The notes under the pieces are model-generated. The model did not search any database. It saw nothing but the letters and a program-made list of their open reading frames with translations, and was not told where the DNA came from. From NCBI RefSeq assembly GCF_026151205.1, contig NC_087073.1:17946837-18010836 (forward strand): a stretch of 64,000 bases of DNA, in the 5' to 3' direction. Both the position numbers and the translations under genes were made by a program. This document shows, in pieces, positions 22,354-34,033 of this stretch (the first letter of the stretch is position 1; every line of letters starts with the position of its first letter). The stretch comes from Bolinopsis microptera (lineage: Eukaryota > Ctenophora > Tentaculata > Lobata > Bolinopsidae).

Positions 22354-24442
22354 AGATCGAAGTTCTAAGTTATCTTGATATTTAATCAGAAATAGTTGGC
22401 TAGCTGGGTAGGTAATTGTCAGTGTCGGACAGTAGTATGTTACCATGGTTACCTTGATAAGTTGACATTTGAATTGACAAATCTGTTGGGTGGATACTGG
22501 ATAAGGATAGAGGGGGCCGGGTATATTTTGCAGCATGATGTGAAATTATCGATTTTATATTACGACAACATTTGGACGAAAACTCTTCAATTCACTCCAT
22601 TGAACTCTGACTGTTTAATCTTTGACTTTTAGTCCCGAAGTCTTTTATCTCAGAAATCTTAATAAAATGATATTGCGTGATGTCCTGTCAAGGTTGTAGT
22701 ACAGAGCCTGTATATATAAATCAGTCTGTTCATGTTGGGAGAAAATACGCGCCCACGTGTCTCTAAGTTCTGATCACGTGACATTCACGTCACTTTGGTA
22801 ATTTTGTCATGAAAATAGTAACCAACATGACGTTAATTTAATTTAACCGGACCTTATAGAATCATCAATTCGGAAATACTCCTTTGTGACATGAAGCTTC
22901 TTTACTAATATTTCGCACAATAGCATGTTTAGAGAATGGATACTCCGCTCAGTTTAATACTGCGGCTGTATACAATTTGAATAGGGCTACTTTTTAATCT
23001 TTTTAAAGCTTTTATTCAAAATTTTATCCATTTATTTCTAATTTGATATGTTGGTAATTGGTATTCTGTAATACTGTTAAATTATTAATGATTATTTGCT
23101 AAGCCTGGCGTGATATGTTCTAAACGTATAAACTATAGCTTTTAATTCAGCACTGCCCATTGTAGTAGCCCAACAGAAAAGCAAGTTTTGCACATGACTA
23201 TGGATTAGTTTAAGAAATCTTTATGTGTTTCATTAAACGGCCTTGTAAGAGGGTCTTAGTGAACTGTGCAGTTAACTGTTTCAGTCAATTAACTTTACTA
23301 TTTTTGGCTGATATATCATAGTAAAACGTATGGAATTTTGCATAGCTGACGTTTACTTCTTCCTCCAAATAGTGAACGGTCTCTTATTATTTTGTTAAAC
23401 TTGTTATTTAACTTAGAAATTATAAATCGCCTCGATCTGTAAATATGGACGGGGTGGTGGGGGTAACTCTTTGTACCAAGATGTTTGTGCAACTTCTATA
23501 TTTGTAATTCATACTTAATTTAATGCTGAACTCAATACATTGATATCCTGTATTTCATTTGTATTGGTGTGAACAACAAAAATAATAAAACATGAGCTTG
23601 AAAAATGAAAATGTATAAACATAAGTTTCAAACAACCCATAACATGGGGAAATGAAAAAATAAGCTGTTTATAATTTGTCATTTTCCAACGAGCTTGCAG
23701 GAGTTTATCTGTTGGTTTGTTAAATACTTTAACAAAGGAAGCAGCAACTTTTCCAATAATGGAATTAAACATAAATCAAAATGAATGTAATCACAGATTA
23801 TTTCATTGAATAGATGAATGAGTCTGTCCAAATACTGTTAATTTTTTAATATTTATTCTTAGATTATTTGTGACTCAGCTTCATGGTTATCATAATGGTG
23901 GCAAGTTAACATGGAGAGCCACAGATTCATTATGTCTCTGCTATCTCTTCGGTCTTTCGTTCTTAGGCGTGGCGTATATGAAGTCAGTTATAAGAACTTT
24001 TGATTCATGACTCAGCACAGAATTGGCCTGCAAATCTTCTAGATTTCTAAGCTTTCCAAGATTCTTCAAAGCTTGCGGTTCCTCGAGATCTGCAATCAAA
24101 ACAGCATATTATAGATAACTTGATTTATCATAGAATTGTCAAATTAATCTCAGCTGACTCGGTTTTAGATTTAGATTTCTGGGTGCCAAGTCTTTAAAAA
24201 ATAATGCAGTAGTAAACCCGCGATGGGGTGGCATGAGCCTCAATAGGATATTACATAAATTTATATTATGATAATCATGTTTTCAAACAATATGAAAACC
24301 CCCGATTTAGCCTATTATTTTTCTTTCCGCCAAACTATATGCGGTAAATCAGGGTTTTAATGTATTTAATATACAAATATTTATGTCATTTCATATAATT
24401 ATATTTGAGATTGTAGGTTACAATTAAACTTCAAATCATTAA
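22354..24442. other. Intergenic space between convergent genes
   Basis: DCAF1 (+) and the MFS gene (-) converge here, so this should contain both 3' untranslated regions. Nothing is coding, except a possible alternative last exon of the MFS gene near 24,090-24,091 downward. It follows TTTGATTGCAG on the minus strand and is open to 23,950 in one frame, but not in the phase I inferred. A CACGTG pair lies at about 22,754 and 22,775. Confidence 0.45.
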
Positions 24443-27400
24443 TTACCGTTTAAAGACCATAGCACAAGTGAATATTATTGCTGTCACTGCAGGTAGGGCG
24501 GCGTATGCTAAGTAGGTCATTCTGTAGGATAGCACCTCTAGAAACACTCCTCCTAGGATCGACCCTGGAATATAACGTGACTGACACTAAATACTTGCAG
24601 ATATTATGGGAAAATTGAAAGGAATTCATTATTTAAATGATCACTGTACAGGAGTGAATTCAATCAGAGATATGTTTTTTAAAGTTAGCTTTTTCCTGCT
24701 AAGGACCAAGGGGGTGATAATAATGCAAATATTTCAAGTCAGTTCCGACAGCTTCTTTAAATTAGAGTAAGAAATTGCAACTACAAGATACACTATGATT
24801 GTCACGACATAGTGAACGTTCAGTGAGAGGATCATATACTGACCTAAGAAAATGCCGAAGTAAAGACATGAGTTTTGTAGTCCGGAGAGCTGGGAGTTGA
24901 GGGAGCCCCTATTTCCAAGGTGTCGGGTTGCTTTCAATAAACAGGGCAGTCCTGTTACCTGAGGAGTTACAGTGTTACATGTTACATGTTACCATGGTTA
25001 CCTGAGGAGTTACCAGAGTTTCATTTTACATTTTACATTTTACCTGTTACATGTTTCCATGGTTACCTGTTACCTGTTACCTGTTACCTGTTACCTGTTA
25101 CCTGTTACCTGTTAACTGTTACCTGTTAACTGAGGAGTTACAGTGTTATATGTTACATGTCACCATGGTTACCTGTTACATGTTTCCATGGTTACCTGTT
25201 ACCTGTTACATGTTACCTGTTACATGCTACCTGTTACCTGTTACCTGTTACCTGATGAGTTACTAGTGTTTCATTTTACCTGTTACATGTTTCCATGGTT
25301 ACCTGTTACATGTTACCTGTTACCCGTTACCTGTTACCTGTTACCTGTTACCTGATGAGTTACCAGTGTTTCATTTTACCTGTTACATGTTTCCATGGTT
25401 ACCTGTTACATGTTACCTGTTACCCGTTACCTGTTACCTGTTACCTGTTATCTGTTACCTGTTATCTGTTACCTGTTACCTGTTACCTGAGGAGTTACAG
25501 TGTTATATGTTACATGTTACCATGGTTACCTGTAACCTGAGGAGTGAGGAGTTACCAGTGTTACATTTTACATGTTACCTGTTTCCATGGTTACCTGTTA
25601 CCTGTTACCTGTTATCTGTTACCTGTTACCTGTTACCTGTTACCTGTTACCTGAGGACTTAACAGTGTTACATTTTACATTTTACATGTTACCTGTTACC
25701 ATGGTTACCATTGTTACCTGTTATCATGGTTACCTGTTATCTGTTACATGTTACCTGAGGAGTTACCTGTTGCAAATAATTTTGTAATTTTCAAGCTTGA
25801 AGCAGAAGGCTTAAAAGCTTTTTATTCTTACCCATGGAATACTGCCAGCGAACCCAGTAATAACCAGACCCAGAATAACAGACACTTCACTAGGTTCGAA
25901 GGGAGGGATGGGACCTAGTGCCATATACCCTATAGTTCCCAAGAACAGTCCACTAGCCAGGATAAAGTAGGGTCCGATAGCATCCACCTGGGTTGTTTGA
26001 ATCGGTTAAGAGGAATTAAACACTCTGCTGTCGTTCATTTGTGCAGTTTAATACCAAATCGTGACTCTTGTGTGTTTAAAGCAGCTTTAATAATGCTGAT
26101 GTGTTAATTGGAATACCACATTCCCCCTATTAAAGTCTTTAGGGAAGCAATATGGTGCTCCAATTAGTACAACAAATAAAGTACTTCCCAAGTGACTAAT
26201 AAGCTACTTTTCGAACTAATTATACAGTTAGTTCAAGAAAAGCCTAAACACCCTTCACACTTATAGTTAAACATGAATCATTTAAGCATTCCATTTTGTA
26301 TTAATTAATGAAATTGAGTAAAATGTCTCACCAAGTATCCCACTATAATGGATCCTATAGCGAACAGGAAGTCTCTGAGCAGGAAGAGTCCTCCTATAGC
26401 TGCAGGTCCATACTGGCAGTTTTCCAGAAAAAGGCCCAAAGTTGGCTCTTGATACCCTAGGATTGATGAACCAACAATAGTAGTTAGAAGGATTATGAGT
26501 AGTTTACCGTCTGATAGGATTCTTCGGAGTGAGACGCTGTCTGATAGCTGTGATGAATAACCATTATTTAGTGGCTGTTTAACTTTAAATATATCTTGGC
26601 ATAATTCCATTTGTAGAACTGATTAATACCACTAAATTGGCTGTGATTCAATGCAATACCATAAAACCTTGGCGATTGAGTTTCATTAAATCAAGCCAAG
26701 GTATTACATTTTAGAATGTACGAAGTTTTGGCTATGATATCAAGCTGCGCTGCTCATCAAAGCGACCTTATCAGTGCCCAGACTTTTCGGGGATATAACG
26801 TCCTGAAAACATTATAAGACTAACTTGCATGGTAGGAACGAAAGGAATGTCTTTAGCGAGGGTAGCCCAGTGATTACCTTCACCACTGTCTGTGTAGCCT
26901 GCTACTATCGACTGTTCTAAACCGTCCTGAACGATAGAACAAGTGTTACTGTAAGTTTTTTATTACCGAATAGATGTGGAGAAAAATGTGATTTTTTCGG
27001 ATTGAATGACTGATTTTTCAAGTAGAGGCAAATCTCGACTCTTTAACCCAGCAACGCAACTTTTTCATATCCCCATTTTATTTTTCCCGTGGTATTCTAG
27101 GTGATTAAACAGTAAGAGGGATCTACTCCCAGTCCCAATTATTACAGTCTCCATCGTTATCCCCTCTCATACAATTATAATTATCCACTTTAACAAATTT
27201 TCTGATTTTAATGATTTTCTCATATTTTGTATTACCACGTGTACAGGCGATTTTAATTTCCTAATTATGACTACTTCCCCGCCACACTTCCTTTCTACGA
27301 GTCTCAAACACGTTAACTGGGCGAGGAAGTAAATTAAGTAAATACTCTTGTCGATAAACTACTGTTATAATAATTAACTCACATGCTCAACGTATGCGTA

Positions 27401-28740
27401 CAAACTAAATAATCTGGTTCTTTTGGATCCGTCTCTGTTGCTGGGCAAGGCAATGTAGATGAAAACCCCCATTAGGAGAGTAAGAACACCCATTACCACA
27501 AAGGGCAGGAAGAATCCTCCTGCCGAGTATAGGAACCCACCAACTGGTGGCCCCACCTGAGCAAATTTGATTGTTCATATTTCGAGACAATTAAATTCAG
27601 TTTTCAATGAGCTCAGAGACAACATTTACTTAACCGTATTGGTGTCTGATTTTTAAATACTGTGAATAATCTGTATGGGAAATGGGAACATGGCACTTAC
27701 CATGAATCCGAGGCCGACGGAAGTGGTTAAAATTCCACTAACTTTGCCCAAGTTGTTCGGGAACTTGTCACTGATAATAGTGTACAAGCTAGTGTCTACA
27801 AATGCACATCCACATCCCTGAAGATATAAGAGTGGTGAAAATTTAGTAGGGTGAAAGTCAGGAATGTTAAGTTTGTATCTGAACCTCGATCAAATCTGAT
27901 TCGATGAAGTATTTATCATATTTATGCATGGTTTTTAACGATAAATTGCTGTTCGGTAGATACGAATTTAAAACATTTAAAACATGGGTTAGACATTACG
28001 TCATTAGAGCATGTTACATGTCTGTGAATGAAGTAGAATTGTTAATTTGTACCTGTACTATTCGGAGCAAGACTGATACTGCGATAAAAACACCCGTCTG
28101 GTTAAATTGATTGATAAAACCTGAGAAAATTAACCTTTAACTTACAGGAAACACCTGATAATGATATCACATCGTAATTAATGCGAGGAAGGCCATTCAA
28201 TAAATTTTACCACGAAGTTTAATGCACATTTAGGCTCATAGTAGTCGGGTGCCGGGTAGAAAATATTGATTGTTGACTCACCAAAAAGTATGGCAGAACA
28301 TCCTGCAACAGCAATTCCTAATTTTAATGTGGACTCAACGGTGATCCTGTTGATCAACATAGGTGTGAGAGGGGCTACAAAGAACACTGTTAAGTGGTAC
28401 ATTCCAAGAATAACTCCTATTAGAACCTCTGACACCCCAAACGAGCTGGCATCACTGAAAGTAAAGAGTTAGTTTTGAGAGGATAGGTCGAGTTCTAGTT
28501 GGGTAAATTTCAAACATTTGAAACAATGAAGTTGTCCAAGTTTGCATAATAACTGGAATTCGTGAATCATGATGTCTGAGGGTTATACCTGGGATAAAAA
28601 GGTGAAGCAAGTGAGGAGACAGTGTTCACAACGAAGGCTGTACAGCACAGGCAGCAGATTAACAATATTCTTGTACCTCCAAACTCGTTTTTTTCATCTT
28701 TCGTCAAGATCGGTCGTTTCTCCTCATTTTGAAACGTCAT
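24443..28740 (-). CDS. SLC18B1-like major facilitator (vesicular polyamine transporter family)
   Basis: Ten exons join in phase on the minus strand: 28589-28740 (ATG), 28282-28454, 28053-28120, 27701-27817, 27383-27556, 26825-26926, 26332-26547, 25832-25987, 24844-24958, 24447-24564. An in-frame TAA at 24,443-24,445 gives about 464 residues, close to the ~456 of SLC18B1. Family phrases are SEVLIGVILGMYHL, FPNNLGKVSGILTTSVGLGF, GPPVGGFLYSAGGFFLPFVV, GYQEPTLGLFLENCQYGPAA, GSIPW and GSILGGVFLEVL. Roughly twelve hydrophobic segments follow the MFS plan, with a charged loop in the middle. Members export polyamines or amines in exchange for protons, often in vesicles. The substrate here is inferred only from family. 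The last exon may instead splice on, since the final codon overlaps a GTAATT donor. Confidence 0.82.
24959..25765 (-). repeat. AGGTAAC heptamer minisatellite in an MFS intron
   Basis: On the sense (minus) strand this is (AGGTAAC)n, broken by higher-order spacers of the type ACTCCTCAGGTAAC and GGTAACCATGGTAAC, filling most of the intron between exons 8 and 9. Every unit holds CAGGTAA, which is both a 5' splice-site core and an AG|GT double site. The real acceptor of exon 9 at 24,958 (CTCAG|GTAACAG) is itself a copy of the unit. Confidence 0.92.
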
Positions 28741-30674
28741 GATAGCTGCGGCTGGGATAAGTGCTTGGTAAGAGTTTGGTAGATATTATCATACTGCTCA
28801 AAATTAAAGTGAGACATGAGGAACGGAACGACAGCCTTGTTTCTTGATTCGAAATCAGAAGAATTATTATCAAACTATGAAAACAAATGGCGTCAATGGC
28901 AGCTTCATACGATTTTTAGCTGCACAACTAATACCATTACGTCACCAGCCGAAATGAAGAATCCCCCACTTCACTTAATTATACTGCTAGTGCTATAAAA
29001 ATTGTAAATGGTAGTTTTCCCGTTACCAAGCTCTGTCGTGCAGTCTAAGCTCGATCTTGGCTAAGATCTATATGGAATGTGGCTTGTATAGTAAGTCAAT
29101 GGATTGGGATGGGCATTGTTAGGGCCAGGGATCATTTACCAAAACTGGCTATACTTATAGTTATACTGTTTAAGTGCTAAAATGATTGTCAGTCGCAAAT
29201 TTTTTACGTCATGTTTCAGATTGAAACTTTTGTGGTAGCCACTTTATTTTACGGAAAATGTTGAAAAGGTTAGTATCTCGGTTGATATCAAATTCACATT
29301 GCAAAACTGCCTTTTCATATAGGGTTACCGCTGTACCTTAGTCATTAGGCAAATTACATGAAAATCTGGTTCGCAAATTACTAGTACATGACATTGGGAC
29401 GAATTCATTTGGTTACAATTTCGAGTACGGAAAATTCTGAATGGGAAGTGAACATTCCTAGTTCTGATGCTTAACGAACTTTTATTTTAAAACCACGCTC
29501 CAATGCTTTTTTAATAACGACGATCAATTACTCACACAACCTAATACCCTAATTTGACAAAACTCACCGCTTAAAATTGCAAAACATTAATCTAATGAGC
29601 CAACAGCTGTGATAAAAGGCCGAATATCAATAAATTAACCGTGTGTACTGGTTGGTATATAAATTTGTATGATGTATTTAACGGTGAAACGGATGGTATA
29701 ATTTGTTCAAAAGAATTAAGCGGCACAAAAATCGATGAGAATATTATGCAATGTTATAAAAAAGCACTGAGCTAAAGATGGTTTGTTTACTATGTTGTTA
29801 AAGTGCACAAGGAAGCTGCGTTTTTCCGATGAGTCAATTTTTGTCGAATAAAAAGCTCACCAAACAGCTAACCATTTCTACACTGATGAAGAGTCTTCGC
29901 ACGATCTGCCCTTGGAGAAATAAACTTAATTTATTAATTTAGGCAACATTCCGTCGATAAAAATAAAAATAGAGAAATAAAACTTATCGGAATATTCAAA
30001 TACAACAACTACTACATAAGTCCATCCAATTTCCAAATCTCTATGAAATTTGAGCTACATCAATTTTCTGAAGCCAAACGTTCCATCACATCTTAATCTA
30101 ATCTGTTATCAACAGACGTGTCTTTTTCTCGTTGTAAATAAGAGATTAAAAGTTTTCAATACCCAATAAGACCAGCAACTGCCACCAAGGCGATCGGCAT
30201 GTTTTTATCTCAACAATGTCCGGTCTCCCAAGTACAACTGCTTAAGATAACCCCAGGTTGGCACCGCCACCACGACAAAATTCCCACCACTATCAAGTCA
30301 AGCAAAATCATTTGATATTTTAATGTACGAGGTGCCTGTTCTTAAAGTCTGAGAGTATAATATTCTTATCTGATAAAGATAAGAATTATATACTTGCGGT
30401 AAGGTATTTATGGTATCATTGTACATATTGCATATATCATAAAAATGGCCCGTTGTATTCATACATATCATTATTATCATACTAGAATTATAAAATGTTT
30501 AAGCTTTGACCATCCAACGAGAACTGACTGTTAATCATTTATTTAGCCCTTATATTGCAACTTCAAGAACAACATCAACCCTAACATGGCCCACAATTCA
30601 ACAGATCGGGCCGGGCCACGATATGGTCATGAGACATGGAGCAATTTAGAGACTACTTCAACCTATGACTATAA
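28741..30674. other. Non-coding, upstream of the MFS gene
   Basis: AT-rich sequence containing the presumed MFS promoter. No exon or RNA gene was supported. Confidence 0.45.
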
Positions 30675-30994
30675 GGGGCCATCTACTAGGACATCCGCCA
30701 AAATCCCAGATTTTCAGACCACCCCCCTCCCCCTGTCCGGGTGTGTCCGAATTTTCAAAACCACCCCCCTGACCCTCCCCCGGACGTCCGGATTTCCGGC
30801 TACTTTTAAGAGTAAAAATAAAACCAATTCAAATTCATTGAGTAATAAGTGTCAAAGAGTTGACATTAATAGGACTTTTTTCGGACGTCCGGATTTTTAG
30901 AAACCCCCCCCCCCATCCCCCTGTCCGGATTTGTCCGAAATTCCAAAACCACCCCCCCCTCCCTATTTACCGGACGTCCTAAGTAGATGGCCCC
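30675..30994. mobile_element. MITE with TAA target duplication (PIF/Harbinger-like)
   Basis: A 320-bp element. The ends GGGGCCATCTAC and GTAGATGGCCCC form ~24-bp imperfect terminal inverted repeats that extend into TAGGACRTCCG. Both sides are flanked by TAA (30,672-30,674 and 30,995-30,997), the three-base duplication typical of PIF/Harbinger. The interior has C-rich runs and repeated CCGGACGTCC/CGGATTT motifs. No transposase was found. Confidence 0.75.
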
Positions 30995-31947
30995 TAAGAA
31001 GCTATGTCTTAAGCTGTGTATTGGTTATGTGTAATGAATTGAAAAGGCTGACCTGATTCCAGTCCGTAAAATGACATTCTGCTAAGTATTTGCTTGTGTC
31101 ATTTTAAAGATGGTTTTGCTTCCCAAACATTTCAAAATCTTAACTATCGACGAAAAATGGTTGTGGAATTTGACCCGTAAAAAACCATATTTAAATTAAA
31201 TATGACATATATCGAGAATCGGCTCTTTAGTACCTTCCTTATTTAAAATTATAAGTTGCTCTTATCTCCGAATGGTTAATTTGCGGTAAAACTCTAATTT
31301 TGCAGAATTGTGTAAAACTTACATAATCAAGTACATAAAATTCGATTCCGACGTTAACATTTTTGACAAGGACAAAGGAATGCCGTACAATTTGTTCTAA
31401 ATAATGTTGAAATTTAAAATTTTTACTAAAAAATATCTCCACTTCTGAAACTGACCAAATATTATATCAGTCGAACCTTGAAGTTGAAATAGCGGTAACG
31501 TCGAAAATAATCCATTTGGTTACGACTAACAAGACATTAAGAATAATTGTCAAATTATCACTTTTACAATGAATTTTATAATATGACTCAGTGACTCAGT
31601 GTTGCATAAGCATGTGATAAGATTATCTGAAATTACTGTCACGTACTAGAATTTGAGCTATGAATCGTTATTTTGAACAAATTACAAACTTTTATCAAAA
31701 TAATTGATTGTGGATTCAAGATTCCAAATTTAAACAAGACTAAGAAAGATCATTCAATGATCATGTTAGATCATGGTGTAAGATCATGGGGTAAAAAGCT
31801 TAGCAAAGTTAACTGTTGAAACGTCAACGTGAAAGTTGGAAGATTTTAAGGATAATTGTTGATATATTTGTTTAATCGCAGGCATCATTTGAATAGTTTA
31901 ACCAATATGTCAATATATTTCAATAACAGTTATTATACAAATAAGGA

Positions 31948-32105
31948 GTCGTTCAATTAATATTACGTAATCAGCTGAGGGGGGGGGTCCGGGGTTTCCA
32001 AATGATTACGCTAGTGTAATATTGACACAATAGCTATGTGTAAAACAAATTACGGAGGGGGGGTGGAAATGTTCCAAAAAAATGATTGCGTAATATGTGA
32101 ACGAC
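31948..32105. mobile_element. Short MITE with ~24-bp inverted ends
   Basis: The left end GTCGTTCA...ATATTACGTAATCA faces the right end TGATTGCGTAATAT...TGAACGAC, making a 158-bp inverted-repeat element with G-rich interior runs. No clear target duplication was seen. Confidence 0.6.
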
Positions 32106-32213
32106 CAGAGACAAAACATGGTTAAAGAAAGAGGTACACGTTGACAACATGTAACAGTGGTTTCCAGAAGATACCAACGGTATAGGTAACAAAAGTATTA
32201 TTGATTTAAGTCA

Positions 32214-32312
32214 AAGCAATCGTATTATTGATATTATATTATTGATATTATATTATTGATATTATATTATTGATATTATATTATATTGATATTATATTAT
32301 ATTGATATTAAT
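32214..32312. repeat. ATTGATATTAT tandem repeats
   Basis: AT-only tandem units of about 14-17 bp based on TATTATTGATATTATAT, around six to seven copies. Confidence 0.8.
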
Positions 32313-32502
32313 ATTATGACGATATTTAGCACAACACTCTTAAATATTGGGAGGGGAGGGCTGAGATAAAGATGATGGTGGCGACATAGCTGCATTGCAC
32401 CTGTGACCTATTCTCAAACAATGGAATCGTGCGACATGCGATTTTACGCCGTTTGAAATTTGAATATCGTGACGGGCTTTAAAAACGCGTTTCATTAAAA
32501 TC

Positions 32503-32719
32503 TATAATATTGTTCCTGTTAAATTACTCTGAGAATGAGATTTGGAACATCTCGTAAATGGTTTGCAGATTCCCTAATTCCTAATTATAGTTATACAATA
32601 TTGAGAGTTTTATAATATTGTTTTTATAATATTGTTCCTGTTAAATTACTCTGAGAATGAGATTTGGAACATCTCGTAAATGGTTTGCAGATTCCCTAAT
32701 TCCTAATTATAGTTATACA
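32503..32719. repeat. Exact 95-bp direct duplication
   Basis: Positions 32,503-32,597 and 32,625-32,719 are identical by eye over 95 bp, separated by 27 bp of AT-rich sequence. This is a young segmental duplication with no coding content. Confidence 0.9.
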
Positions 32720-33616
32720 GCTATCCATAACACAATGCCATGACTAAGTTGTTTGATGATTATTTACCAATAAATAGCACTATTGCAGTAACTTCTAGTT
32801 TTTTAAGAATCCCGGTTTAGGAAATAATTAATTGGGTTGGTTGCACTTGCAACACCAGAAATCCGAATTAAGTCCATAGTGTTTGGATAATTAATACTCA
32901 TCGTCCGGTTAGAGAGTAAAGAAGTAGTATTTTCCAAAAAGAAGATTGACGAACAACTTACTAAACTTCTACGAGAACTTATAGAATATACTTCTTAATT
33001 TTAGTTTATATTGCATGCCGACAACTGTATCGCCCACGTAAGTGGTAGTTGAAAGTTGGTATTCTGTATTCGCTGAGAATAACATCAAAAATGCTGATGG
33101 TCTCCTCGCTGAGATCATTCATTGATTGGAGGAATTGGTGAAGCCATTAGTCATCAACACTCAACAGGGCTATAAAACAGCTATAAAATAGCTTCACCGG
33201 TAACTAATTCAAACTTCTTAAACCTCTATACTTATAGAATTAGAACATAGAAAGGCTCTTCCTTCGTTGTTTCATGATTCCGACAGGCACCACGGGCTTC
33301 GGCAAGCGTCAATTTTTTTAAGAGAGGAATTTTTCTGTAGTTTACTGCTAGCTCCCACAGCGGCTGATACCGATAGTTTAACTGTTGAAATATTTAAATA
33401 TTTTCAGTCCTATGAAAAACTTAATCGAGGGTGCTAAATCACTTTACATACATCGCTGAGAAATTTGCGCGGATTGATCTGATTCTGGAATCTTTTAGAA
33501 GCCGGTATAAGAAATAAATAAATAAATAAAAACTAGTATACTGCTCTAGCGCAGATAATTGTATAGTTATAGTTTAACTACATTAAGAACAAAAAATTTA
33601 GTCTACCATAAATTTA

Positions 33617-34033
33617 CCTTATCGGACCTTATTTGGACGGACATTACTTGAACGCTGGAGGCTCTAGCGTTCATCTTAATGTCCGTTCAAATAAAGTCCG
33701 TTCAATTAATGTCCGTCCAAGTTCAAGTCCGTTGAAATTTTTTCCATTTCGAACTTTTTGTCCAGCATGTGACAACTTTTTAATGTCAGTCAATTTCAAT
33801 AGCTATCATTAGACTAAACTATATCGTTGAATCAATAAAAACAAGGTATTTTTCTTCCTTACTGTATGAAAAATGGATTTAAATATCATTTGCTAAAATT
33901 TAAAAAACTTCAAAAAAAAGATGAAAAAAATTCGGATTTTTGATGGTTTTGATCGCCTTCTAGCGTTCATATTAATGTCCGTTCATAATTATGTCCGTTC
34001 AAGTAATGTCCGTCCAAATAAGGTCCGATAAGG
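33617..34033. mobile_element. MITE with TA target site and internal GTCCGTTCAA repeats
   Basis: A 417-bp element flanked by TA on both sides. Its terminal inverted repeats are perfect over about 36 bp and begin CCTTATCGGACCTTATTTGG. Inside are several short direct copies of (A)ATGTCCGTTCAA, some facing each way. A TA duplication fits the Tc1/mariner superfamily. No transposase frame was seen. Confidence 0.75.

Noticed and set aside
24001-24091. Longer C-terminal exon for the MFS gene
   Set aside because: The long frame needs a different phase from that of exon 10. The in-phase read stops after 14 codons, so the immediate TAA was preferred.
25051-25787. Overlapping VTCYLLP-repeat open frames
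   Set aside because: They are translations of the heptamer array inside an intron.
30586-30900. 104-codon frame rich in Thr/Pro
   Set aside because: It crosses the left end of the Harbinger-like MITE and has no domain.
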